A DNA stretch of 12,340 nucleotides from Phycisphaeraceae bacterium (GTDB lineage: Bacteria; Planctomycetota; Phycisphaerae; Phycisphaerales; Phycisphaeraceae), in assembly GCA_028281215.1 (NCBI GenBank), contig JANQKH010000088.1, positions 1 to 12,340 of the forward strand. Reading direction: 5' to 3'. Made by a program: the position numbers and the translations under genes. Under the pieces are notes generated by a model. It did no database searches, was not told the DNA's origin, and saw nothing but the letters and a program-made list of their open reading frames with translations. Shown here piece by piece: positions 1 to 7,644 of this stretch. How positions within the stretch are numbered: position 1 is the first letter of the stretch; each line of letters starts with the position of its first letter.

Positions 1-850
1 ACTCCGCACCCGCCCAGAGCCCACCGGGCGACAGCGTCAACTCACCGACCATGCAGCCGCGTATCGTTGCGTACACATCCACCCGACAGAACGGCGTATC
101 CAACTCCGCCAACACGCGCCGCGACACATCAACAATCTCGGCGGCACACTTCGGCGGCGGACCGTCGCCCTCCATGATCCGCGCTGCGCGCGACTTGCCC
201 GTACTCTTCCCATCGCCCTTGCCCTTCCCTTCTCGAATCGCAAAGCCCTGCTCGGCGGCGCGTTTTAAGTGCCGTGCCGCCGCTTCACTTCGATCAAAAT
301 CAAACAGCTCCGACAACGGCGCTGCGTTCCATTGCCCATCGAACGCACTGCATTGGAACGGCCTTGCGTTCACGTTCTTGCGCATGATCAATCCAACCCC
401 TTCACGAAACACATACACCTTGAAGTCATGTGGAATCTCAACGCGCCCCGATTCAGGCAACAGCATTTCCTCGGCCAGGATGTGATAGCTGTTCTTGAAT
501 CGGTTGTGATCAAAAAACGACTGCTGAATGGCAACGATGTCATCCAAGCTTCGATACGTACGGCGCATCAGGTCGAAGTAAAGCCCTTTCGGCACGTCCT
601 TGATTAACGGCATGATTGCCTGCGCCGAGTGACCGGTCGTCGGTTTGAGCACGAAGCGGTCCGGCAGCGCATCGAAGTTCAGGTCGGTGATGTGACGTTC
701 GCATTGAAACACCGTCGCGCGCGGCACACCGATCGAATCGCAGAAGCGATAACACTTGACTTTGTCGTGCACGAACCAGGGCACTTGCTCCGCCGGCTCG
801 ACGTGCCGCACACGATCCTGAATACGCTGGCTGAATGGAATCGAACGCAT
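1..850 (-). CDS. TupA-like ATP-grasp protein, 3' end cut by window edge
   Basis: The minus frame stays open for 283 codons from ATG 850 to the left edge, with no stop. The protein resembles the TupA-like ATP-grasp family, enzymes thought to join an amino or carboxyl group to a sugar or polymer using ATP, often in polysaccharide or teichuronopeptide-type synthesis. Visible signs are HDKVKCYRFCDSIGVP (residues 28-43), the nucleotide-binding strand FVLKPTTGHS (66-75), DFKVYVF (142-148) and, near the cut end, RVDVYATIRGCMVGELTLSPGG (256-277), the acidic metal-binding part of the fold. A basic glycine/lysine-rich stretch (about 207-224, EGKGKGDGKSTGKS) interrupts the domain. ATG 850 is the only usable start: upstream of it the frame has no ATG, GTG or TTG before an in-frame TGA near 990. 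A G-run (GGGG) lies just upstream. It diverges from the amylase gene. The family is inferred from motifs alone, and the substrate is unknown. Confidence 0.78.
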   Translation of the reverse strand, partial: MRSIPFSQRIQDRVRHVEPAEQVPWFVHDKVKCYRFCDSIGVPRATVFQCERHITDLNFDALPDRFVLKPTTGHSAQAIMPLIKDVPKGLYFDLMRRTYRSLDDIVAIQQSFFDHNRFKNSYHILAEEMLLPESGRVEIPHDFKVYVFREGVGLIMRKNVNARPFQCSAFDGQWNAAPLSELFDFDRSEAAARHLKRAAEQGFAIREGKGKGDGKSTGKSRAARIMEGDGPPPKCAAEIVDVSRRVLAELDTPFCRVDVYATIRGCMVGELTLSPGGLWAGAE

Positions 851-1203
851 GGCTGCCCCAAAGGTGAATTGCCTGAACTCTACCTTTGCGAATTGAGGCG
901 AAGCAGATTTTGCATGGTGTCGCGATCGGTCGGATACACTCGCTGCCGCCTTGATGAGTTTTCTTTTTGTTCTTCAGGCTGTGGGTGCGTCCACACGGCG
1001 CGGTGACAGCGCGTTGGGCGATTTGTTTTTCGACGCTGAACAACGCCGGCGATCCGTCGATGCGCATTGGTTCGACGAGGCCTATCGGATATCATGGATG
1101 TGCTGATCGGCTTCCTTAACGGGCACAACAGTCCGATGCGTAGCCGACCCGATGCGTCGACCATTTGGCCTTGTTGGGAAGGGTTTTCGTCATTCATCGC
1201 GCG
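851..1203. other. Divergent intergenic region, about 350 bp
   Basis: This gap separates the minus-strand ATP-grasp gene from the plus-strand amylase gene. I see no convincing gene in it: the open frames that cross it are extensions of antisense frames of the flanking genes and carry no recognisable motif. It must hold promoters for both genes. One plausible promoter for the amylase is listed separately; I could not identify one for the ATP-grasp gene. Confidence 0.6.
1067..1095 (+). promoter_or_regulatory. Candidate sigma-70-like promoter of the amylase gene
   Basis: TTGGTT (1067-1072) and TATCAT (1090-1095) are separated by 17 bases. The -10 hexamer matches TATAAT at five of six positions; the -35 hexamer matches only the TTG. 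A transcript starting near 1102 would have a leader of about 100 bases before ATG 1204. Planctomycete promoter consensus is poorly known, so this is only a candidate. Confidence 0.25.
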
Positions 1204-4200
1204 ATGCACAGTCTCACTGCGCCGGGGCAACTGGAATGGCTTGAGCCGCGCTTGCTCATGGCGGTCGATGTCTCGCCGCAGCCGATCTTGCAACTGTTCG
1301 AAGCGTCGTACGACACCGTCATCGACCGCACGGTCGACTTGTGGAACGCCGGTTATGGTTTCGCTTGGTTGCCACCGCCCGGCCGCGCTGACTTGAGCGA
1401 CTTTTCCGTCGGCTATGACGTGTACGATCGCTTCGACCTCGGCAGCGCCGATCGGCATACGCTCTACGGCAGTGAGACCGGCCTCCGCGAAGTCGCCAAC
1501 CGTTTCCACCGCGCCGGCATCGATCTGCACATCGACGCCATCATCAATCACAACGGCTTCTCCGATCAAGGCACACCCGGATTCCTCGAGGCCGGCGGCT
1601 ATCCCGGCTTCCTCCTACAAGACCCCGACGGCGGCAGTGATCCCTTCGGCGTTCCCGGCACCGACGGCGACTTCAACTCCGCATTCGATTTCGGCGACAT
1701 CCGCGGTCGACTTGCCGGGCTGATCGATATCGATCACGGCCATAACTTCCGCTTCATCCGCAATCCCGTGCCTGGCTTCGGCGTCGACCCCGGCAACCAC
1801 GGCGGCAATCTGCCGACCGGCGTGACACCCGACGGCGCAGGCCGACTCGCCAACATCCCCGACGAAGCCAACCGCGCGTTTTATCCCGATCGCGACCTTG
1901 ATCCCATCACCGTCTTCGATCCGGTCACCGGCGAAGGCGGCATCGAAATCTTTCCGTTCAACCTCGACGACCCGCTGGCTGGTGATCCCGTCGGTGAGAA
2001 CGCCACCGGTCTCCTCATGCGCTACCTGCAATACATGGTGCAGGTGATTGGCGTGGACGGCTTCCGCATCGACGCTGCCAAGCACGTTGAAGGTTTTACG
2101 TTCGACTTCCTCGACCGCGCCGTCTACCGTGCCAATCCAAGGCTCAATCTTGATGGCTCGACCAATCATGTGTTCTCCTACAGTGAAGTGTTCGACGGCA
2201 ACCGCGGCTTCCTGCAAACGTTCATCAAGAAGAACATCGATCCCAACGACATCGGGCGCATTGGCGGCAATCGTGACGTGCTCGACTTCGCGCAATACTT
2301 CGCCCTGCGTGACAACCTGACCGGCAACGGATTAGCCAACGACTGGCGCGACGTCGTCAACGCCGGCATGGATGTGTTCGACGACGGCCTGCACAACGGC
2401 TCGGCAGGTGTGATGTTCGTGCAAAGCCATGATGAGTTTCCGCCCCACCTCGGGAACGTCGCCCATGCGTACATGCTGATGATGCCCGGCAACGCCGTCG
2501 TGTATCTCAACGGCAAAGAGTTCGGCGACAACCGCGACTTTCCCAAGGACGGCCGCGGCGATGCGCTCGGCGGCGTGTTCGGCGACACCATCGCCAACCT
2601 CGTCGAAATCCGAAACACCCACGGCCGCGGCAACTTCGCCGAGCGCTTTATCGAGAAAGAACTGTACGCCTTTGAACGCGTCAGTTCGGCGATCACCTTG
2701 CTGTCCAACCGGTTGGACGACGGGTTCGACAGCCGCACCTTGCAGAACGTCGGCTTCGCACCCGGCACACATCTGGTTGAACTCACCGGCAACGCGGCGA
2801 ATCCCAACATCGATCCGTTCAACGACATCCCCGAAGTGATCACCGTCAACGGTGACAACACCGTCAACGTCCGCTTCATGCGCAACACCGCACCCAACGG
2901 CAACAACCACAACAGCGGTTACCTCGTGTACGGCTTAGGCACACCGCAATCGCCTGCCGGCCTCGAACTGATCGGCGTCGACTCCATCCTGCAAGGCGGC
3001 AACCCCGGACCCAACGGCTTCGAGAACGGCACCACGCGTCTCGCCGACCTGCACGTGATCAAGGACGATTCGTTCACCGCCCGACTGCAAACCGTAGAAG
3101 TCAACCACCTCGGTTCAATCCGCGACATCTTCGCCGACGGCGACAACGCGCTGATCCGCCTCGATGCCGGCGTCGACCTCAACGGCAACGGCTTTGTCGA
3201 CTTTGTCACACCCGGCTCGCCGCAGGAAGGCTTTGAGTTCTTCGGCGACAAGGCCAACCCGCTGATCGGTCCCGGCGGCATCAACGGCCCGCGCGGCGAC
3301 GGTGAGTTCATCCAAACCATTGATACGACGCAACTGTCCGAAGGCGTACATTTCCTTGAAGCCCGCGCGTTTCGCCATCGCACCGACGGCGGACCGGCTG
3401 TGTATTCGCCGTTCAAGAAGGCGCTGTATATCGATCGCCTGCCGCCGGAATCGCAAATCGCCGAAGCCCGCAGGGTTAATAACCCGCTCGATGGCGACTT
3501 CGACTTTTTCATCGACAGCGTCGACTTCACTGCCGACAACGTCCACGTCTTCGCCAACCTGCCCGCGTCGATGTCGGATCAGGATGTGCTCAACCTCGCG
3601 TTCAGCGGACAAGGCCTCGCAGACCAGGTCGATGTCAACCGCTTTAAAACCTTCATCGGCGGCGTACCCAACGGCAACAACGTGCTGACCGTCGTCACCT
3701 TCGAAGCGACAGGCACGTCGAACGTGCAACGCATCGCCGGGCAATCACTCGAAGGCCGCGGCGCAGGACTCGGCGACCTCGACCACGACGGCTTCTTCGA
3801 GGTCGAAGACATCAACATCCTCGGCAACGTGTTCAACAGCAATGACACGCAATTCAACGCCTCGGCCGACGTGGACGGCGACGGTCGCGTCACGCAGAAC
3901 GATTTGAACCTGATGGGCGATATCCTGCGCAACAACAATGTCGGGCAGGACGTGCTCGACGCGATTGAAGACCTCGTCGGTCGACCGATTGTCGAAGCAG
4001 TCATTATCAACGGCGGCGATCCGCAACGTTCGGTCGTCACCAGCGTCGCGGTGCAGTTCAGCCAGGATGTTTCCGTGCTTGTCGGTGCGATGCAGCCGTT
4101 CAATCTCACGCTTGGCCAGCTCATCACCAAGGACAACATCGACGTCGAATACGACGCAAACACGCGCACCGCCACGTTCACCTTTCCCGGCCTCGAAGGC

Positions 4201-4710
4201 GGATCGCTGACCGATGGTAACTTTGAACTACGACTGGGCGCCAGCGAAATCGCCAACCTCGCCGGCATCCAACTCGACGGCGACGACGACGGCCAATCCG
4301 GTGGCGATCATCTGTCCGACACGTTCCGGCTCTTCGGTGACGGTGACGGCGACCGTGACGTCGACAACGGAGATCTGTTCTTTTTCCGATCCACTCTCTT
4401 TGAACCCAATGACGATCCCGCATTCGACACGCGTTTCGACCACGACCAGGACAACGACGTCGACAACGCCGACCTGTTCGAGTTCCGCAGCAACCTCTTC
4501 ACCCAACTGCCGCCCCCACAGCCGCCTGCACCACTCCAACAATTGCAATCGGCCCCAACCACACAGCCTCTGCTCGCCGGTCCCGATCTGCTGGCCGCAC
4601 TCGCCGAATCAGAACACAACCTCGTCGAAACCGACGAAGCCTCCGCCACCCCCTGGCTGGACGGCGTCGACCTCGATGCGCTGTGGGAGGCGGGCCTGAC
4701 GCCTTCGTAA
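1204..4710 (+). CDS. Large LEPR-XLL alpha-amylase (GH13) with dockerin-like repeats
   Basis: This 1168-residue multidomain protein probably acts outside the cytoplasm on starch or glycogen-type alpha-glucans. LEPRLL sits at residues 13-18, the N-terminal motif of large planctomycete proteins. The GH13 barrel follows from about 40: SDFSVGYDVYD (65-75), region I DAIINH (111-116), region II GFRIDAAKH with nucleophile D290, region III SEVFDG with acid/base E328, and region IV FVQSHDE with D410. All three catalytic acids are present. After the barrel come a beta-rich amylase C-domain (about 488-565), poorly defined modules, a dockerin-type pair of calcium loops (about 857-910), an Ig-like segment (about 923-1035) and a second dockerin-like pair (1045-1099). 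A proline-rich linker and an acidic tail end the protein. I chose ATG 1204 because it places LEPR-XLL near the N-terminus; the frame also opens from TTG 1165, which has no better ribosome site. There is no classical signal peptide. The exact glucan substrate is not determined. Confidence 0.9.
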   Translation: MHSLTAPGQLEWLEPRLLMAVDVSPQPILQLFEASYDTVIDRTVDLWNAGYGFAWLPPPGRADLSDFSVGYDVYDRFDLGSADRHTLYGSETGLREVANRFHRAGIDLHIDAIINHNGFSDQGTPGFLEAGGYPGFLLQDPDGGSDPFGVPGTDGDFNSAFDFGDIRGRLAGLIDIDHGHNFRFIRNPVPGFGVDPGNHGGNLPTGVTPDGAGRLANIPDEANRAFYPDRDLDPITVFDPVTGEGGIEIFPFNLDDPLAGDPVGENATGLLMRYLQYMVQVIGVDGFRIDAAKHVEGFTFDFLDRAVYRANPRLNLDGSTNHVFSYSEVFDGNRGFLQTFIKKNIDPNDIGRIGGNRDVLDFAQYFALRDNLTGNGLANDWRDVVNAGMDVFDDGLHNGSAGVMFVQSHDEFPPHLGNVAHAYMLMMPGNAVVYLNGKEFGDNRDFPKDGRGDALGGVFGDTIANLVEIRNTHGRGNFAERFIEKELYAFERVSSAITLLSNRLDDGFDSRTLQNVGFAPGTHLVELTGNAANPNIDPFNDIPEVITVNGDNTVNVRFMRNTAPNGNNHNSGYLVYGLGTPQSPAGLELIGVDSILQGGNPGPNGFENGTTRLADLHVIKDDSFTARLQTVEVNHLGSIRDIFADGDNALIRLDAGVDLNGNGFVDFVTPGSPQEGFEFFGDKANPLIGPGGINGPRGDGEFIQTIDTTQLSEGVHFLEARAFRHRTDGGPAVYSPFKKALYIDRLPPESQIAEARRVNNPLDGDFDFFIDSVDFTADNVHVFANLPASMSDQDVLNLAFSGQGLADQVDVNRFKTFIGGVPNGNNVLTVVTFEATGTSNVQRIAGQSLEGRGAGLGDLDHDGFFEVEDINILGNVFNSNDTQFNASADVDGDGRVTQNDLNLMGDILRNNNVGQDVLDAIEDLVGRPIVEAVIINGGDPQRSVVTSVAVQFSQDVSVLVGAMQPFNLTLGQLITKDNIDVEYDANTRTATFTFPGLEGGSLTDGNFELRLGASEIANLAGIQLDGDDDGQSGGDHLSDTFRLFGDGDGDRDVDNGDLFFFRSTLFEPNDDPAFDTRFDHDQDNDVDNADLFEFRSNLFTQLPPPQPPAPLQQLQSAPTTQPLLAGPDLLAALAESEHNLVETDEASATPWLDGVDLDALWEAGLTPS

Positions 4711-4771
4711 ACCTCGATGGTTTTTCGTCCGGGCACACGCAATTGACGCAATGGGATGTCAAGTGAATGGT

Positions 4772-4842
4772 GTGCCATGGCTGGCTTGTCCAGCCGTGCG
4801 GTTACTCAAGTCTTTCACGGCTGGACAAGCCAGCCATGGCAC
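4772..4842. repeat. Perfect 27-bp inverted repeat, compound hairpin
   Basis: The left arm (4772-4798) and right arm (4816-4842) are exact reverse complements over 27 bases with a 17-base spacer. Each arm can also fold on itself: CATGGCTGG and CCAGCCGTG pair as nine base pairs (one G-T) around the loop CTTGT. It lies between the convergent 3' ends of the amylase and glcF genes. It could serve as a bidirectional terminator, although no T-tract follows either arm. Its structure of paired hairpins in inverted orientation resembles REP/BIME repeats of bacteria, which suggests a dispersed genomic repeat. The structure is read directly; its role is inferred. Confidence 0.85.
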
Positions 4843-4875
4843 GTGGATCAAATACGAATGCCATCTCTGCTGCGC

Positions 4876-6318
4876 TCACGCGTCTCCAAAACACCCGTCA
4901 TACAACACCTCCACTGGATGCTTCACTTCAATGTCCACGCCGAGCCGTTTTGCTTCACTTTGGATTTGCATGGCGCAGCCGACGTTGCCGGTGATGCATA
5001 ACTTCGCGCCGGTGGATTGAATGTGTTCGATTTTTCGTTCGGCCAGTTGCATCGCCATGTCGGGTTGGCTGAGGTTGTACGTGCCGGCTGCGCCGCAACA
5101 CATGTCGGATTCGGACAGTGGGATGACCTTCAAACCTTCGATCCAACTGAGCAGTTGGCGTGGGGGTTGGGTCACCCGTTGGGCGTGGGCGAGGTGGCAC
5201 GCGTCGTGATAGGTCGCGATGGTCGGTTCGCCGGCGGCGTCGATAAGGGAGCGCGTCGGTTTAGGCGGTGGGAATTGCACGAGGATTTCACTGATGTCTC
5301 GGACTTTGTCCTGAAACTGCTTGGCCCGGTCGCGGTATTTTTCGTCGTGACGCAACAGGTGGGCGTAGTCTTTGAGCGCGGCTCCGCAGCCGGCGATGTT
5401 GGTAACGATGTAATCAGGTTGTCGTGCGACGACGGGAGTGAGTCCGTTGTAGGCGCCATCGGGCGGGCCGAGGAAAGCGTCGACATTTTGTTTGGCGAAG
5501 GCGACGGCTTGTGTTTCGTGTCCGCCGTGATGATGGATCGCGCCGCAACAACCTTGTTTTCGCGGGACGATGACCTCGCAGCCGGCGTGTTGCAGCAGGC
5601 GAATGGTTTTGCGGTTGACGTGTTGGAAGAGTACGGAGCCGACGCAACCGGCGAGCAAGGCGACGGTCGCGCGGGGCTTGCCGTTTTCGCAGTGGGTTTT
5701 GTCAGCGGGGTACGTTTCAGCCAGCGCCTTTTCCCAGACGGGCCCGCGCGGCGGCAGCATCTGGTGCATTTTGTGCAACCGGGCGGGCAACCGTTTGGCG
5801 ACGGCGTTGACCAATCCCCACAGACCGATCTTCTGCAAGAGGCGAGGCGGCAGCAGCGACAACTTCAATCGGCGCGGGTACGGAAACACTTTGTAGAACA
5901 TGAAATCGACGAGCCGATCGCTGAGCGTCCGCCGTTTGGTTGCACCGTCTGGCGGCGAGGCGTTAAACGCGGCGCGTGTGGCTTCGATCAGTTCGTGATA
6001 CACGACGCCCGACGGGCAGGCGGTTTCGCAAGCCTGGCAGTCGAGGCAGAGGTCGAGGTGTTCGCGCACGGCTTTGGTGGGTTCGATGCGACCATCGGCC
6101 ATGCCTTTGATCAAATGAATCCGCCCCCGCGGTGAGTCCGCTTCGAGGCCGTTTTGCGTGTACGTCGGGCACGCCGGCAGGCAGAGGCCGCAGTGGACGC
6201 AATCGAGCGCACGGTCGTAGGTGTCCGGGTCGAGTTGCAGCGCGGGCGACTTTGTATCGCGCGTGGTCTCGCCGAGGCCGTTGATGGTGATGGGGGTTGT
6301 TGGAATTGCGTCACTCAT
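4876..6318 (-). CDS. glcF: Glycolate oxidase iron-sulfur subunit GlcF
   Basis: A 480-residue electron-transfer subunit of glycolate oxidase, which oxidises glycolate to glyoxylate and passes electrons to the respiratory chain. Two ferredoxin-type [4Fe-4S] motifs are complete: C40/C43/C46/C50 (CVHCGLCLPACP) and C91/C94/C97/C101 (CLDCQACETACP). Two cysteine-rich CCG domains follow, with KQGCCGAIHHHGG in the middle of the protein and DMCCGAAGTYN near the C-terminus, as in GlcF and other heterodisulfide-reductase-like subunits. It is somewhat longer than E. coli GlcF (about 407 residues). ATG 6318 is preferred; the frame also has TTG at 6327, and neither has a strong ribosome site. The gene starts 33 bases after the glcE stop, so the two are probably co-transcribed. 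A related lactate-oxidising (LutA/LldE-type) complex is less likely because of the double-ferredoxin architecture and the GlcE neighbour. Confidence 0.92.
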   Translation of the reverse strand: MSDAIPTTPITINGLGETTRDTKSPALQLDPDTYDRALDCVHCGLCLPACPTYTQNGLEADSPRGRIHLIKGMADGRIEPTKAVREHLDLCLDCQACETACPSGVVYHELIEATRAAFNASPPDGATKRRTLSDRLVDFMFYKVFPYPRRLKLSLLPPRLLQKIGLWGLVNAVAKRLPARLHKMHQMLPPRGPVWEKALAETYPADKTHCENGKPRATVALLAGCVGSVLFQHVNRKTIRLLQHAGCEVIVPRKQGCCGAIHHHGGHETQAVAFAKQNVDAFLGPPDGAYNGLTPVVARQPDYIVTNIAGCGAALKDYAHLLRHDEKYRDRAKQFQDKVRDISEILVQFPPPKPTRSLIDAAGEPTIATYHDACHLAHAQRVTQPPRQLLSWIEGLKVIPLSESDMCCGAAGTYNLSQPDMAMQLAERKIEHIQSTGAKLCITGNVGCAMQIQSEAKRLGVDIEVKHPVEVLYDGCFGDA

Positions 6319-6351
6319 GGCATACAAAAGCGCAAATCTTCGATCGTACCG

Positions 6352-7599
6352 CTAAACGGCGGCAAGAAATCTTCCCGGGTTGAAGATATTGTCGGGGTCC
6401 ATGGTTTGTTTGAGTTTTCGAAGGATGGGCCATTCGGGTTGTTCGGGGGCGAAGGGTTGGATGGCGGCTCCGCCGTGGCTGGGTTCAGGTCGCGTATACC
6501 AGGCGCGGAGACCGCCGTGATGTTTGATAGCCGCGTTGATCTGTTCGTCGAGTCGCGCGGCGGCGGCGTGGTCGAGTTCACCGCCGGCAAAAATGCAACC
6601 GTGCACGGGCATCGCATCAACGTGCAGTTCGACATCGTTGTCGGCGAACTGTGCCAACGCGGTGCACACGCTTCCGGTGGCGGCCGGCGGGATGATGATC
6701 TTGACCAGCGCAGGCACCGTTCGCCGCCAGATGCGCCGAGCAACGCGTTCGGTCTGGTCGTGGTCAAACGAATGATCGCCGCAACCGTCGATGTGCACGC
6801 CTTCGCAGGTTTCGATCAACGTTTCGAGCGAACGAACCTGCACCATACAGCCGGTGTGCCCGGCGAAGTACGCGAGATGCCCGATCCACGTCGCGTCATG
6901 GCGACCGGTCTGATGATCGAACCGCCGTGCGTAGGAAAAGTGCGCCGGCGCGGCACCGCTGAGCAGCAGGTCGGTCACGTGCCGGTCGAGCGACGCGGGG
7001 TTGTCGATGTGCAGGTCGACCTGCGTCACGTTTTCGGGAATCGCATACGTGCGCAGGTTGGCTTCACTGACGATGCCGAGTTCGCCGAGGCTGCCGACCA
7101 TGAATCGGCTGACATCGTAGCCGGCCACGTTTTTCACCGTGCGCCCACCGACGGTAATCGTTCGCCCCTTGTGGTCGATATAGCTGAGTCCGAGCGTCAA
7201 ATCGCGCACGCTGCCGTAACTGACGCGCAGCGGGCCGTACACATTGTGATGGATGATCTCGCCTAGCGTAAGGTCGTCCTCGGCATCGAGCGGGACGATC
7301 TGATTCGTCTCATTCAATTTCGCGTTAATCGCGGCAAGCGTACCACCAGCGCTGGCGCGGACGGTCATGTCGCGCTCGTAATGTTCGAGTACCGGTTCGT
7401 CACTCTGAAAGACAAACGACGTGCGCTGCGCCGGCGGAGCATGACCAAGCCCATGATGCGCGAGGCCGTAATCGACCAACGGCACACCGGTCTGCGCAGC
7501 GCTCTGCACGGCACGTATCAACTCATCCGTGGTGCGAATCGTCAAACTGGATGTCGATGCTTGTCCACTCACGCGCCTGCCCAATCGGTAATCGGGCAT
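6352..7599 (-). CDS. glcE: Glycolate oxidase FAD-binding subunit GlcE
   Basis: A 415-residue FAD-binding (PCMH/FAD_binding_4) protein. The strongest signature is GPLRVSYGSVRDLTLGL (122-138) followed by GGRTVKNVAGYDVSRFMVGS (151-170) and LGELGIV, which is the typical core of GlcE; the C-terminus reads MDPDNIFNPGRF, the usual end of this flavoprotein family. The N-terminal FAD-contact region is less typical: it has LVDYGLAHHGLGH and GEIIHHNVYGP where family members usually have glycine-rich loops. GlcE works with GlcD and GlcF in glycolate oxidase. The start is ATG 7599, 45 bases after the msrA stop. The partner glcD is not in the window, so the complex would need a GlcD encoded elsewhere. Confidence 0.88.
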   Translation of the reverse strand: MPDYRLGRRVSGQASTSSLTIRTTDELIRAVQSAAQTGVPLVDYGLAHHGLGHAPPAQRTSFVFQSDEPVLEHYERDMTVRASAGGTLAAINAKLNETNQIVPLDAEDDLTLGEIIHHNVYGPLRVSYGSVRDLTLGLSYIDHKGRTITVGGRTVKNVAGYDVSRFMVGSLGELGIVSEANLRTYAIPENVTQVDLHIDNPASLDRHVTDLLLSGAAPAHFSYARRFDHQTGRHDATWIGHLAYFAGHTGCMVQVRSLETLIETCEGVHIDGCGDHSFDHDQTERVARRIWRRTVPALVKIIIPPAATGSVCTALAQFADNDVELHVDAMPVHGCIFAGGELDHAAAARLDEQINAAIKHHGGLRAWYTRPEPSHGGAAIQPFAPEQPEWPILRKLKQTMDPDNIFNPGRFLAAV

Positions 7600-7644
7600 G
7601 ATAGCAAGCGAAGGGAAAGGCGAAGGCTGGCGTGGGCGTGGGTG

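Noticed and set aside
178..230. P-loop-like GKSTGKS in the ATP-grasp protein
   Set aside because: The full Walker A pattern GxxxxGK[ST] is not satisfied (aspartate at the first glycine position), and the stretch is a basic low-complexity insert in a different ATP-binding fold.
51..607. Two plus-strand open frames in the left part
   Set aside because: Both are antisense to the ATP-grasp gene, which has clear family motifs in its own frame.
540..1067. Minus-strand open frame of 175 codons
   Set aside because: It overlaps the ATP-grasp gene in another frame and the divergent promoter region. Its composition is rich in R, A and S, with no domain.
2178..2912. Minus-strand open frame of 244 codons inside the amylase gene
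   Set aside because: It is antisense to conserved GH13 regions, with low-complexity serine/proline composition and no support.
4751..5020. Three short plus-strand frames reading through the inverted repeat
   Set aside because: They consist of the repeat and the antisense 3' end of glcF. The repeated peptide pieces come from the palindrome, not from selection on protein.
5017..6135. Long open frame (372 codons) on the plus strand
   Set aside because: It lies entirely antisense to glcF, whose motifs are unmistakable. Long antisense frames are expected in GC-rich genes, and its translation has no recognisable domain.
6154..7266. Long open frame (370 codons) on the plus strand
   Set aside because: It is antisense to glcE and the start of glcF, with no motif or plausible ribosome site. 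It is a by-product of codon bias.
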